Shown in pieces: positions 46,674 to 56,697 of a DNA stretch of 64,000 nucleotides. Position 1 is the first letter of the stretch, and each line of letters opens with the position of its first letter. The position numbers and the translations under genes were made by a program. The stretch comes from Legionella lytica (GTDB lineage Bacteria > Pseudomonadota > Gammaproteobacteria > Legionellales > Legionellaceae), in the NCBI RefSeq assembly GCF_023921225.1, contig NZ_CP071527.1:1640501-1704500 (forward strand), written 5' to 3'. A model generated the notes under the pieces. That model was given only the letters and a program-made list of their open reading frames with translations. It was not told the origin of the DNA and made no database searches.

Positions 46674-47311
46674 TGGATGAGTTGAAGCAAAATATTCTGT
46701 TTATCGGTGAAGGGATCATGATGACCCTAACTCTTTTAATTGGTGGCTTAGTGATTGGAACTTTATTGGGAACGACATTAGCCTTATTGCGTTATCAAGG
46801 TATTGCAAAGCCAATAATTAATGGATTTATTTCCATCATGAGAGGGACGCCCATGATTTTGCAATTAAGTTTTGCATACTTTGCAGTCCCTGTTCTGGTT
46901 GGTTTAAAGCCGAATATTTTAACAGCAGGTTTGTTGACCTTTGGTTTGAACAGTTCTGCTTATGTTGCGGAAATTTTAAGAGCAGGGATAGAGAGCTTGC
47001 CAAAAGGACAATTTGAAGCAGCGGCAACATTACAGATTTCTGGTTTTTACTTATGGAAAGACATCATTCTACCGCAAGTAATAAAGAATATTTTTCCGGC
47101 ATTTATTAATGAAACAATCGCTTTGCTTAAAGAAACCGCGTTGATTGCAACGATTGGAGGGATGGATGTAATGCGTCGCGCACAGTCTGTTGCAGCCGAG
47201 CAATTTACTTATTTTGTTCCTTTATGCATCGCAGCCGCTTATTACTACGGATTAGTTTTATTTATTGAATACTTAGGCAAGAAAATTGAGTCAAAGGGGG
47301 CGCTATGCTAA
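46673..47311 (+). CDS. Amino-acid ABC transporter permease
   Basis: HisM/GlnP-type permease of about 212 residues. I used ATG 46673, which overlaps the stop of the binding-protein gene and has GGAGG upstream. About five spans are seen. The ABC-docking loop is AGIESLPKGQFEAAATLQIS. Only one permease gene is present, so it probably forms a homodimer. Confidence 0.9.
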   Translation: MDELKQNILFIGEGIMMTLTLLIGGLVIGTLLGTTLALLRYQGIAKPIINGFISIMRGTPMILQLSFAYFAVPVLVGLKPNILTAGLLTFGLNSSAYVAEILRAGIESLPKGQFEAAATLQISGFYLWKDIILPQVIKNIFPAFINETIALLKETALIATIGGMDVMRRAQSVAAEQFTYFVPLCIAAAYYYGLVLFIEYLGKKIESKGALC

Positions 47312-47964
47312 CGATAAACAGTGCCTGTAAGCATTTTGGTTCCTTGCCCGTATTAAATGGGATTAGTCTCGAAATTGAGTCGCAAACCGTTTTGGGGCTA
47401 GCTGGGTCTTCAGGTGGCGGAAAATCCACCTTATTGCGTTGCATCCAAGGATTGGAAACTTTGGATTCAGGCAGCATCAACTACAATGGCAAAAGTGGTT
47501 TTATGTTCCAGGACTTTCAATTGTTTCCACATATGACGGTACTGCAAAATCTAATCTATGCACCCAGCTTACAAGATAAGATCGTAAACCATGAGCCTCA
47601 GGCTCAAGCCTTACTTCAACGTTTAGGAATTAATGATAAAGCAGGTTCTTATCCGCAGCAGCTTTCTGGTGGGCAAAAACAGCGTGTTGCTTTAGCGAGA
47701 TGTTTGATGATGCAACCCGCTTTATTACTTTGTGATGAGCCTACATCTGGCTTGGATTTAGCAACGATCGATGAGGTTATTCACATATTAAACTCGGTTA
47801 AATCTTTAGGCGTGACGATGGTAATTGCCTCTCATGACCTTGATTTTCTTAGCAAAATCGCTGATCGTTTGGTGGTTTTGAAAGAAGGGAAAATTGTTGC
47901 AGATGTACTACCTAAAAATTTAGCTGAACCCATTTCGTATTTAAAACATTATTATCAGGAGTAA
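47305..47964 (+). CDS. Amino-acid ABC transporter ATP-binding protein
   Basis: ATPase subunit, 219 residues. Walker A GSSGGGKST, signature LSGGQKQRVALARCL and Walker B LLLCDEPTSGLD are intact. It overlaps the permease gene by 7 bp and ends 3 bp before argG, so uptake and synthesis genes are likely one operon. Confidence 0.93.
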   Translation: MLTINSACKHFGSLPVLNGISLEIESQTVLGLAGSSGGGKSTLLRCIQGLETLDSGSINYNGKSGFMFQDFQLFPHMTVLQNLIYAPSLQDKIVNHEPQAQALLQRLGINDKAGSYPQQLSGGQKQRVALARCLMMQPALLLCDEPTSGLDLATIDEVIHILNSVKSLGVTMVIASHDLDFLSKIADRLVVLKEGKIVADVLPKNLAEPISYLKHYYQE

Positions 47965-47967
47965 ATC

Positions 47968-49182
47968 ATGGCTGAATCCATCCAAAAAATTGTACTGGCT
48001 TATTCTGGTGGACTTGATACCTCAGTAATGATTCCATGGTTAAAGGAACATTACCAACAAGCAGAAATTATTGCAGTGATTTGTGATCTTGGTCAAAGTG
48101 AGGATTTACCTGCAATTAAAGAAAAAGCTATTCGCAGTGGAGCATCTAAAGCTTATCTTATTGATGTACAGCAAGAATTTGTCGATGATTACTTGTGGAA
48201 ATTAGTCAAAGCAGGGGCTCTTTATGAGAATCAGTATATTCTTGGAACGATATCCAGACCATTGATTGCTCAGAAGTTAGTTGAGATTGCTAAGCAAGAA
48301 CAGGCTGAAGCAGTAGCTCATGGTGCTACTGGCAAAGGAAATGATCAGGTACGATTTGAATACACGGTTAAAGCCTTAGCGCCTGAACTTAAAATCATTG
48401 CGCCTTGGAGAGTCTGGTCGATTAAATCCAGGCAAGAGGCTATTGAGTATGCCAAATTACATGGGATTGAGGTGCCAGTAACGCCTAAATCACCGTATTC
48501 CAGGGATCATAATGCTTGGTATATCTCTCATGAGGGCGGGGTTTTGGAAGATCCATCTCAACCTAAGCCAGATGATTTGTTATTAATGACAGCACCCTTG
48601 GCGCAGACTCCAACTACTCCAGAATTGATTAGCATTGATTTTGAGCAAGGGGTGCCTGTTGCTTTAAATTCCAAAGCAATGTCGCCTGTAGCTTTATTAG
48701 CTGAGCTCAATAAAATTGCTGGGAAACATGGTATTGGTGTGGCTGATCTTGTTGAAAATAGATTGGTGGGAATGAAAATTAGAGGGGTATATGAAGCACC
48801 TGCAGCTGCTGTTCTGTATAAAGCTCATTTAATGCTCGAAAGCCTATGCATGGACAGAGCTACTTTACATCTAAAACAATCATTACAACAGACCTATGCC
48901 AACATGGTGTATGAAGGACGTTGGTTTTCACAAGCCAAAAAAGCTTTGGATGCTCTAATTGATGTAACACAACAACATGTAACAGGAACAGTTAACTTAC
49001 AATTGTTTAAAGGGAATATGATTCCTCATGGAATGCGGTCTCCCTTTAGTTTGCATGACCCAGCGTTAGCTACCTTCGAAGAAGATTGCGTTTATAATCA
49101 ATATGATGCTGAAGGGTTTATTAACTTATTCTCTTTATCCGCTAAAATATATGGTATGGTCCACAAAGAGGATGTTTTATGA
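47968..49182 (+). CDS. argG: Argininosuccinate synthase
   Basis: Condenses citrulline and aspartate using ATP. The PP-loop is [12 protein letters not shown] near the N-terminus, followed by [15 protein letters not shown] and [16 protein letters not shown]. Length 404 fits the shorter bacterial class. The last codon region overlaps the argH start by 4 bp. Confidence 0.97.
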   Translation: MAESIQKIVLAYSGGLDTSVMIPWLKEHYQQAEIIAVICDLGQSEDLPAIKEKAIRSGASKAYLIDVQQEFVDDYLWKLVKAGALYENQYILGTISRPLIAQKLVEIAKQEQAEAVAHGATGKGNDQVRFEYTVKALAPELKIIAPWRVWSIKSRQEAIEYAKLHGIEVPVTPKSPYSRDHNAWYISHEGGVLEDPSQPKPDDLLLMTAPLAQTPTTPELISIDFEQGVPVALNSKAMSPVALLAELNKIAGKHGIGVADLVENRLVGMKIRGVYEAPAAAVLYKAHLMLESLCMDRATLHLKQSLQQTYANMVYEGRWFSQAKKALDALIDVTQQHVTGTVNLQLFKGNMIPHGMRSPFSLHDPALATFEEDCVYNQYDAEGFINLFSLSAKIYGMVHKEDVL

Positions 49183-50420
49183 GTCATAAAACCTGGGGCG
49201 GACGTTTTAGTAAAGAGCTAGATCCACGCGTGATGCATTTTAATGCCTCATTAGCTTTTGACCGAGTACTTTATGCCCATGATATTAGTGGAAGCCAGGC
49301 GCATGCTACGATGCTTGCGCAACAAGGGCTTATTTTATACAGTGAAGCAGAATTAATTTGCCAGGCGCTTGCTGAGATTGGCTATGAAATAGAACATGGT
49401 ATCCAAGAGTTTGATGAGTCTTGTGAAGATATTCACATGTTCATTGAGCAATTACTGATTGCTAAAATTGGTGATGTAGGAAAAAAACTACACACGGGAA
49501 GAAGCCGTAATGATCAAGTGGCGCTTGATTTACGATTGTATGCGCGTGATGCAGGAGATAAGATCCGAGCCTTGTTGAAGGGGTTGAATGCTGTACTGGA
49601 GGAGTTGGCCACACAACATGCCGAAGCAAAAATGCCAGGATATACGCATTTACAACAAGCACAGCCTATTTATCTAGGTCAGTATTTTGCAGCCTATCAT
49701 TCTATGTTCCAGCGTGATTTAAGTCGAGTGGTTGATTGGCATGCTCGTATGAATTACTCGCCATTGGGTGCCGGGGCCTTGGCTGGCAGTAATTTACCCT
49801 TGGATCGAGATTGGACAGCTAAAGCATTGGGCTTTGCTGGAGTCATTGAAAATACATTAGATGCAGTAAGCGATCGGGATTTTGTAATTGAGTTTTGTTC
49901 GCTTGCCGCAATTATCATGATGCATTTATCACGTTTGGCCGAAGATCTTATTTTATGGGCAACCCAAGAGTTTGGATTTATTACTCTTGATGATGCTTTT
50001 GCTACGGGTTCATCGTTAATGCCTAATAAGAAAAATCCTGATGTATTGGAGCTAATTCGCGGCAAAAGTGGCAGGGTATTCGGGCATTTAATGGGGATTT
50101 TAACCATAATGAAAGGATTACCGCTCGCATATAATAAGGACATGCAAGAAGATAAAGAGTGTTTATTTGATACGGTAACAACACTTACAGCGTGCTTGCA
50201 AATTATTGCTCCATTTTTACAAAGTATTCATTTTAATACAATGCTAATGCAGGAAAAGGCAAGCAGTGGTTATCTTGATGCTACTGAGGTTTTAGAGTCT
50301 TTAGTGCTTAAAGGTATTCCATTCCGCGATGCACATCATCAAGTTGGACTTTGGATTAAAGAAGCCATCGAAAAGAAATGCTCTTTAGCTGAGATAGTGA
50401 ATACCAAAAACATTGAGTAA
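49179..50420 (+). CDS. argH: Argininosuccinate lyase
   Basis: Splits argininosuccinate into arginine and fumarate. [11 protein letters not shown] at the N-terminus, [16 protein letters not shown] and the fumarase-superfamily signature [12 protein letters not shown] are all present. At 413 residues it is shorter at the C-terminus than E. coli ArgH (457), a variation seen in some lineages. Overlaps argG. Confidence 0.96.
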   Translation: MSHKTWGGRFSKELDPRVMHFNASLAFDRVLYAHDISGSQAHATMLAQQGLILYSEAELICQALAEIGYEIEHGIQEFDESCEDIHMFIEQLLIAKIGDVGKKLHTGRSRNDQVALDLRLYARDAGDKIRALLKGLNAVLEELATQHAEAKMPGYTHLQQAQPIYLGQYFAAYHSMFQRDLSRVVDWHARMNYSPLGAGALAGSNLPLDRDWTAKALGFAGVIENTLDAVSDRDFVIEFCSLAAIIMMHLSRLAEDLILWATQEFGFITLDDAFATGSSLMPNKKNPDVLELIRGKSGRVFGHLMGILTIMKGLPLAYNKDMQEDKECLFDTVTTLTACLQIIAPFLQSIHFNTMLMQEKASSGYLDATEVLESLVLKGIPFRDAHHQVGLWIKEAIEKKCSLAEIVNTKNIE

Positions 50421-50494
50421 GTCGGGTTGCTTGTAACTGTATTTTCCTCATCTCTCTTTAAATTCAGCGTTACATTATTCTTCATTCTTCAAGT

Positions 50495-50513
50495 CCCGCG
50501 GACAAGTCGCGGG
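50495..50513 (+). terminator. GC-rich hairpin downstream of argH
   Basis: Stem CCCGCG (50495-50500) and CGCGGG (50508-50513) with loop GACAAGT. No T tract follows. The loop resembles that of the hairpin after mpl. A partial GGTTGCTTG gene-end repeat lies right after the argH stop (about 50423-50432). Confidence 0.5.
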
Positions 50514-50627
50514 GCATGTGGTTGTTTTCATGGTAAATCCAAAGAGCTTAATGTTGATTCGCTAATTTTTCCTTAATCTTCTTAGGTTAAAATTGGTCTC
50601 ATTGATCTGTAAGAGCGTACCAATATT

Positions 50628-51491
50628 ATGTCAATAAAAACTGAAAAAGCTCAATCATTTGAACAGGGCCATAATAACATCACCTGTATTGTCGGCGAGC
50701 GTGTGTTTAAAGTTTCTAAAGGATTAGGTTTTGAATTATCTTTTACGGAGCAGGTGCGATATTGGAACGAGTATTACAAAGACACAGAGTATGAAACCGC
50801 ATGTATTACACCAAGAGATGAACTTTCTTTACCCTTTATTCAGGGGCGTTATCCAACAAATTTAGAACGACTTTTTTGTCTTAAGCAAATGTGGGCGAGA
50901 GAGTATATTATGGGGGATTGCCATGATCCAAGAAATTTTATCACTAAGGGCAATCAAACATACCCCATTGATTTTGGACAGGTATTTTCGCCTGAGTGTA
51001 AATTTTATACTGTATACAAAAAAGTATTTTTAACTGAAATCAATAGACTTACTGTGTTGGTTAAAAATGAGATATCACCTAAACTTATACCAATAAAGCA
51101 ATCTATTGCTAAGTTAAATCAATACAAAGAAGAACATTTAAGCTCTACTGATCCGCAAACACTAATTAAAGTACAAAAAATTAATGCCCTTATCACGGAT
51201 ACTGAAGGACGTATTTCTGCATTTGATTCAGGTCAATTAGATGCATTCTTTGATTATGTAGAAAAAAATAAAGAAGCAATAGACATTCTTAGTGAAAATC
51301 GTGTAACCGGAGCATTATGGAAATCAATTTTGCTTGTCCTGGCTACGGGTATTATTCCGGCACTTGTTGGCGGTGTTGTCCAGGCCATAGCAACTAACGG
51401 GAATTCATTTTTATTTTTCAACATGCAGCCTCAATCACGCCAATTAGCTTTAAATGTTCAAGCAGATGTAACCGAGCTTTTAATGCGGTAG
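50628..51491 (+). CDS. Small kinase-like protein with C-terminal membrane segment
   Basis: No close family recognised. Residues about 95-125 read IMGDCHDPRNFI then YPIDFGQVF, the pattern of a kinase or aminoglycoside-phosphotransferase catalytic loop (D-x4-N) plus DFG. GERVFKVSKG near residue 30 could supply the ATP-binding lysine. The N-lobe and C-lobe are both very short, then a helical or coiled-coil stretch (about 140-225) leads to a hydrophobic segment (SILLVLATGIIPALVGGVVQ). The design suggests a secreted, membrane-associated phosphotransferase or pseudokinase, possibly a Legionella effector; this is inference. Confidence 0.55.
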   Translation: MSIKTEKAQSFEQGHNNITCIVGERVFKVSKGLGFELSFTEQVRYWNEYYKDTEYETACITPRDELSLPFIQGRYPTNLERLFCLKQMWAREYIMGDCHDPRNFITKGNQTYPIDFGQVFSPECKFYTVYKKVFLTEINRLTVLVKNEISPKLIPIKQSIAKLNQYKEEHLSSTDPQTLIKVQKINALITDTEGRISAFDSGQLDAFFDYVEKNKEAIDILSENRVTGALWKSILLVLATGIIPALVGGVVQAIATNGNSFLFFNMQPQSRQLALNVQADVTELLMR

Positions 51492-51544
51492 CCCTTCTTA
51501 TTGAAATGGATTCAAATCTTTCATCCGCCAGGCTGCTCGTAACT

Positions 51545-51634
51545 GTATCTAATACACATCTTTACTACATAGGCATGTTCTACACTTTGATGGTTCGTGA
51601 TTTTTCGCTAACTACAGAGACACAGGCATTAAGT
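51545..51634. repeat. Dispersed intergenic repeat, copy 2
   Basis: GTATCTAATACACATC, TCTACACTTTGATGG and GAGACACAGGCATTAAGT match 760-849 in the same orientation, with about 20 percent difference. It follows a plus-strand gene end, as copy 1 does. Confidence 0.75.
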
Positions 51635-51800
51635 AAATGAAATTTTGTAATGACGGTAGGTTGGGCCCTATGGTGCATTACACAAGGCCAACCAATTCCT
51701 TAAGACAAATCTACTAAAATTTCATATTAAAGAAATTAAGGTGGATTTAAACTTTCTCTTAACAATAGGTTAAAGCAATCTTTAGGGTTTTTAAATGAAC

Positions 51801-51831
51801 AAAAAAAGGGTAGCTGTTGCTCAAGCCACCC
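51801..51831 (-). terminator. Rho-independent terminator of the outer membrane protein gene
   Basis: On the minus strand GGGTGGCT, loop, AGCTACCC, then a run of seven T. It lies about 20 bases past the stop of the gene at 51853. Confidence 0.82.
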
Positions 51832-51852
51832 TATCTGCAGGCTTAAATTACT

Positions 51853-52821
51853 TTAAATATTAGAGCTAGCCCATTTAAGTCCAGCAAAAATGCCATGGGC
51901 ACCAAAATCAGAGCTTGCAAAATGATCGCTTCCAGAACCCGGTCCAAAAGGAATAAAAACTGGTTGGGCATTAAAATAATTTACCCACATATAACCAATA
52001 TCTAGGACTAAACTTCCATTGCTAACCATATGAGAATAATTTATTCCTAGTTTAGCTTCAAGATCGGTAACAATGGTGTTTTTTCTAGCATGGTTATTTA
52101 TGGTCTCAGGAAAATCAATATTTCCCACCGTACGATTTAAAGTGCTCGTACCCACTAAAAGCGCAACAGCGCTTTTTGCGAAGATGGAAAAACTCTCTCC
52201 TAAACCATAATACAAGTCACTACCTATTCGGGGGCCAAAATTTGAGGTTTCCATTGAGATCGAATTGTAATCTCCTGGAACTAAAATAGTATCTTTATTA
52301 TTAATTTTTGTAGTAATGTTTGCATACTGTACGCCTCCATGGAAACGTATTTTTTTAAAGTTACCTAGATCCACCCGTTGGCCTAACTCAATATTTACAG
52401 CATCCCATCTTGGTTTAAGTGAGGTGATATTGGTGGTCATTGACCGAAAACCAAAACCAATAGTATTTTCCGCATTTACTTGAGTCCTTGAACTATCAAG
52501 ACGAAGCCAGCTGAGATTGATATCATTTCCGGTGTTAAAATAATAAGACGCTCCCACTTCAAATCCCCAGCCCCAATCAGGGTTATTTTTGACTAGGCCT
52601 AAAACTTCCCCATCAGCATTATTGCGGGTTCCCAAATAATTTAGCGAGTTGTTATACAATGGTTGCAAATATAATGCTTTCGCGCTCAAATCCCACCCTG
52701 TATTTTGGCAAGGTACTGTGACTAAACCGGCAGTACATGTAGGGCCAATTGTTCCAGAAAATGCCACATTGGTTATTAATAACCCAACGAGTGCTGCTTT
52801 TGATAAATGAAAATAGAACAT
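51853..52821 (-). CDS. Legionella-type major outer membrane protein (porin family)
   Basis: Beta-barrel outer membrane protein of 322 residues. A signal peptide ends near VAFSG, then GTIGPTCTAG and the family start WDLSAKALYLQPLYN follow. Alternating aromatic strands run to the end, with GWGFEVGASYYFNTG and a C-terminus typical of the Legionella OMP family. Two cysteines near the mature N-terminus (PTC and VPC) match those that cross-link MOMP. Legionella has several paralogues, and I cannot tell which this is. Confidence 0.88.
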   Translation of the reverse strand: MFYFHLSKAALVGLLITNVAFSGTIGPTCTAGLVTVPCQNTGWDLSAKALYLQPLYNNSLNYLGTRNNADGEVLGLVKNNPDWGWGFEVGASYYFNTGNDINLSWLRLDSSRTQVNAENTIGFGFRSMTTNITSLKPRWDAVNIELGQRVDLGNFKKIRFHGGVQYANITTKINNKDTILVPGDYNSISMETSNFGPRIGSDLYYGLGESFSIFAKSAVALLVGTSTLNRTVGNIDFPETINNHARKNTIVTDLEAKLGINYSHMVSNGSLVLDIGYMWVNYFNAQPVFIPFGPGSGSDHFASSDFGAHGIFAGLKWASSNI

Positions 52822-53209
52822 ACACTATCCTTGTTTTTAATATACGTTTGAAGTCGATGACGCATTCACCATCCTATCTTAATTTTTTTGTTACAGCAAC
52901 GCTGAAAATATAAACTTTTCTATTTAATTTAAGCGAATTAAAATAGCGCTCAACTGTATTAAATTGGTACGCAAAAGATCAAAATTTAAAAATTAGTTAT
53001 TTTTATATGGCATGTAGCGCTGTTTGCAGAATTAGCCCTAATTCTTGAACTTTCATTAGATGCAAGTTTTTGCTGAATTTAAAGAATAGAGAAAGGGAGC
53101 TTATGAGTTATAAGGACGAACACTTTTTAGCGTCTACACTAATAGGCACTTGCTTATTTTTACAGTAGAATGTTGATTAATCCCTAATCATCAGTCGAGT
53201 AAGTTATTC
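52822..53209. other. Divergent intergenic region, outer membrane protein and trpE(G)
   Basis: A 388-bp AT-rich region that should hold both promoters. No tryptophan leader peptide or attenuator hairpin is evident. A 21-codon frame (53103-53168) has a strong GGGAGC site but no tryptophan codons. Confidence 0.45.
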
Positions 53210-55357
53210 ATGCTGCAACATTTTAAAACCCAGGGGGGTGTTCAGGTAGAGGTTTCTCAACAGCAATTAGATTATCAAGAGGGTATCACACACCTTATTG
53301 AGCGTTTGGATTCAGAACGAGGAGCTTTGTTTGCTTCCAGTTTTGAGTATCCAGGACGTTATACTTGCTGGGATATTGGATTTTGTAATCCGCCTCTAGC
53401 CCTTGTATGCAAGCAGAACTCTATTCAGATTGATGCCTTAAATAAACGTGGGGAAGTTTTACTTGCGTTTGTTCAGCAGTTATTCAGTACAGATGAAAAC
53501 TTAGAACTTATCGTTCAAGGTACGCGCCAAATCCAGATTAACCTAAAAGCTTCAGAGCTGGTCTTTAGTGAGGAAGAACGCAGCCAACAGCCTTCCGTAT
53601 TTACTGTAATCAGATTATTACTTTCATTTTTTAAATCGGAGCAGGAGCCCTATTTAGGTTTATATGGATCCTTTGGTTTTGATTTAATTTTTCAATTTGA
53701 GGATTTGCTTCAGCATAAGGAGCGTGATCCCGCTCAACGTGATATGGTTCTTTATTTGCCGGATGAAATTTTTGTGGTGAATCATCGCAAAGAAGAAGCT
53801 TTTGTTAATCGCTATGAGTTCCAATTTCAAGAGTATGCAACTCATGGCCTTCCACGAGAGGGTACACATTTAGCCTATGAAGCGCCCAATAAACCTGAAA
53901 AATTCTGTGATCATGAGCCTGGCGAATATGCGACAGTAGTCAATAAAGCAAAAGAACGATTTGCATGTGGCGATTTATTTGAGGTTGTGCCAAGCCAAAC
54001 TTTTTATACGCATTATACTGAGCAGCCATCTTATTTATTCAAGCAAATGCGTCAGTTAAATCCTTCGCCTTATGGATTTTTTATTAACTTAGGTGAGGGA
54101 GAATATTTGGTCGGTGCTTCTCCTGAAATGTATGTTCGCGTGACGGGTAAGCGAGTAGAGACTTGCCCTATTTCTGGAACCATTAAACGTGGCGCTGATG
54201 CGATTGAAGATGCTCAAAATATTCAAATCTTACTTGATTCTCCCAAAGAAGAATCTGAATTAACCATGTGTACGGATGTGGATCGTAATGATAAGTCGCG
54301 TATCTGTGAAGCAGGTTCTGTGAATGTAATTGGTCGACGCCAAATTGAAGTTTATTCTCGAGTGATTCATACTGTGGATCATGTTGAAGGAACTTTAAGA
54401 GCAGAGTTTGACGCTGTGGATGCATTCCTAACACATATGTGGGTGGTTACAGTAACTGGGGCGCCAAAAATTTGGGCTTTAAATTTTATCGAGCAGCATG
54501 AAAAATCACCTCGTAAATGGTATGCAGGAGCAGTTGGCTGGTTTGGGTTTAATGGAAATTTAAACACAGGTCTAGTTTTAAGAACGGTACGTATATCTCA
54601 GGGTATTGCCGAAGTTCGTGTTGGTGCTACTTTACTCTATGATTCAGTTGCTGAGTCTGAAGAGCAAGAAACACGCTTAAAAGCTTCGGCGTTTTTGGAT
54701 ATGTTAAATCATAAAGCTCCCGCGAGCGCTAATAGAGAGTCTTTGCCGCTAACAGGAAAAGGCAAGCGCGTGTTACTGATTGATCATCAAGACTCATTCG
54801 TTCACACACTCGCCAATTACATTCGCCAGACTGGTGCAGAGGTAAGTACGATCCGTTTTGATAAAGCTCAACAATATTTGCAAGAGCATCACTATGACTT
54901 AGTCGTTTTATCTCCTGGGCCTGGTAAGCCAAGTGATTTTAATTTATCTGCAAACATTGATGCTGTTGTAGCCCGAGGTATACCTTTGTTTGGTGTGTGC
55001 CTAGGCCTGCAAGGGTTGGTTGAACATTTTGGTGGTGTTTTGGATATTCTTGAATATCCTATGCATGGTAAATCGTCAATGATTAAGGTTTTAGATTCTT
55101 CTGATTTATTTGCAGGTTTAGGGGAGGAATTCAAAGCGGGTCGATACCATTCACTTTATGCGCGATTTAATGAAATGCCTGAAGCACTTAAGGTAACTGC
55201 ATTGAGTGAAGATGGGGTTGTGATGGCTATATCTCATCGACATTTACCGATTCATGCTGTGCAATTTCATCCAGAAACTATTTTATCTTTAGTAAATCAA
55301 GCTGGATTAAAAATTATTACGAACTTAATGGGACTGGTAACAAGGAATGCGCCATAA
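53210..55357 (+). CDS. trpE: Fused anthranilate synthase TrpE(G)
   Basis: Both subunits in one 715-residue chain. Residues about 1-500 are the chorismate-binding TrpE part: VVPSQTFYT, NPSPYGFFINLGEGEYLVGASPEM (listed as a motif region near 280-305) and CPISGTIKRGAD. Residues about 520-710 are the TrpG glutaminase with the catalytic Cys in GVCLGLQG and the His in VQFHPET. Together they make anthranilate for tryptophan. The fused form is known from alphaproteobacteria and Legionella. No other trp genes adjoin. Confidence 0.92.
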   Translation: MLQHFKTQGGVQVEVSQQQLDYQEGITHLIERLDSERGALFASSFEYPGRYTCWDIGFCNPPLALVCKQNSIQIDALNKRGEVLLAFVQQLFSTDENLELIVQGTRQIQINLKASELVFSEEERSQQPSVFTVIRLLLSFFKSEQEPYLGLYGSFGFDLIFQFEDLLQHKERDPAQRDMVLYLPDEIFVVNHRKEEAFVNRYEFQFQEYATHGLPREGTHLAYEAPNKPEKFCDHEPGEYATVVNKAKERFACGDLFEVVPSQTFYTHYTEQPSYLFKQMRQLNPSPYGFFINLGEGEYLVGASPEMYVRVTGKRVETCPISGTIKRGADAIEDAQNIQILLDSPKEESELTMCTDVDRNDKSRICEAGSVNVIGRRQIEVYSRVIHTVDHVEGTLRAEFDAVDAFLTHMWVVTVTGAPKIWALNFIEQHEKSPRKWYAGAVGWFGFNGNLNTGLVLRTVRISQGIAEVRVGATLLYDSVAESEEQETRLKASAFLDMLNHKAPASANRESLPLTGKGKRVLLIDHQDSFVHTLANYIRQTGAEVSTIRFDKAQQYLQEHHYDLVVLSPGPGKPSDFNLSANIDAVVARGIPLFGVCLGLQGLVEHFGGVLDILEYPMHGKSSMIKVLDSSDLFAGLGEEFKAGRYHSLYARFNEMPEALKVTALSEDGVVMAISHRHLPIHAVQFHPETILSLVNQAGLKIITNLMGLVTRNAP

Positions 55358-56633
55358 AATTGTAATTCTGTACTTTGTATCTATTGTACTGGGGGTTATT
55401 GTTGGATTAGTCGGATCTTCATTTCGCTTGTCAATCGATCTGCTCGGTTCTGCTTTAATGCATGTGGTTTATGTGTTTGGCGGGCAGGGATGGCTTGCAG
55501 GTATTATTTCTGGAGTTTTCTCTATGCTCATGGTGCTTTCTGCATTCATGGCCGTGAAATATATTGCTCCGGAGGCTGGTGGCAGTGGCGTTCAGGAAAT
55601 TGAAGGGGCCTTATTGCATGTGAGGCCTATTTTTTGGCGACGCTTAGTACCAGTAAAATATTTTTTCGGTATCTTGGCTATTTCTTCAAACATGATTTTA
55701 GGACGAGAAGGCCCCACCATCCATGTAGGTGGTAATTTAGGGGAAATGTTGGGGGCTGTATTTAATCTCAGCCGTCGCCGTCGGGATAGTCTAATCGCCG
55801 CCGGAGCGGCAGCAGGGCTGGCTGTAGCATTTAATGCTCCTTTGGCTGGCGTTATTTTCGTGATGGAAGAAATGCGTAATCAATTTAACTATTCATTTAC
55901 CAGTTTCACGATGGTGGTAATTACCTGCATTACGGCCACGGTCATGTTGGATTTGATTATCGGCACCCAGGCGACCATTCCTATGGACGTGTTTCAATTT
56001 CCATCCCTAGATGCATTATGGCTTTTTGTGTTTTTTGGGTTTATTGTTGGCGTGGCAGGGCTTTTGTTTAATAAAGGACTCATGGCTACCTTGGCCTGGA
56101 TGGATCGATTATCGGCATCTCAAAAGTTGGTTTATGTTTTAATCGTAAGTTTCCTTATTGGCTATTTAGCAGTTTTTACTCCGGCAGCCACAGGGGGAGG
56201 AATGCATATTATTCATCAAGCTTTGACACTTTCTCCGGGATTCGCTGTTTTATGTATGCTGTTTCTTGTCCGTTTTGTTGGGACCATTGGCTGTTATGCC
56301 ACTGGCATTCCGGGGGGGATCTTCGCACCAACTTTAGCATTGGGAACCTTGCTTGGCTTGGCTTCATTTCAGGTGCTTACATTGTTCCATCTAGACTTCT
56401 TAGTGCATCCTGGCATGTTTGCCGTCGCAGGAATGGCTGCATTTTTTGCTGCAATTACACGTTCGCCAATAACAGGAGGGATCTTGGTTGTGGAAATGAC
56501 ACAAAATTACGCGCTAATTTTTCCGGTAATGATTACCTGTATTTGTGCCACGATTATGTTGCAACTTGCTCGCAATGAGCCTATTTATGCCCAGTTGTTG
56601 GATCGTACTATGAGGAATAGTAAGTTAGCGTAG
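55347..56633 (+). CDS. clcA: ClC-family chloride channel / H+-Cl- exchanger
   Basis: Integral membrane transporter of 428 residues with about ten or more spans. The ion-path motifs are GGSGVQEIEG (for GSGIP), GREGPTIHVGGNLG and GIPGGIFAPTLALG. The gating glutamate is present in GREGP, which favours an exchanger. It starts inside the last 11 bp of trpE(G), so the two are translationally coupled. Confidence 0.94.
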   Translation: MRHKIVILYFVSIVLGVIVGLVGSSFRLSIDLLGSALMHVVYVFGGQGWLAGIISGVFSMLMVLSAFMAVKYIAPEAGGSGVQEIEGALLHVRPIFWRRLVPVKYFFGILAISSNMILGREGPTIHVGGNLGEMLGAVFNLSRRRRDSLIAAGAAAGLAVAFNAPLAGVIFVMEEMRNQFNYSFTSFTMVVITCITATVMLDLIIGTQATIPMDVFQFPSLDALWLFVFFGFIVGVAGLLFNKGLMATLAWMDRLSASQKLVYVLIVSFLIGYLAVFTPAATGGGMHIIHQALTLSPGFAVLCMLFLVRFVGTIGCYATGIPGGIFAPTLALGTLLGLASFQVLTLFHLDFLVHPGMFAVAGMAAFFAAITRSPITGGILVVEMTQNYALIFPVMITCICATIMLQLARNEPIYAQLLDRTMRNSKLA

Positions 56634-56664
56634 CGTAATTTTGGCGCTTGGAACAAGCATTGAA

Positions 56665-56690
56665 CCCGTATTATCCTGCACTAATACGGG
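56665..56690. terminator. TAATACGGG hairpin between convergent clcA and quinone reductase
   Basis: Perfect 9-bp stem CCCGTATTA (56665-56673) and TAATACGGG (56682-56690), eight-base loop. Sited between two convergent stops (56633 and 56698), so it can serve both. Same family as the hairpin after sppA. Confidence 0.7.
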
Positions 56691-56697
56691 CTGCATT

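Noticed and set aside
51801..51831. Reading this hairpin as part of a repeat family
   Set aside because: It has its own stem and a T7 tract on the minus strand, so it is an ordinary terminator.
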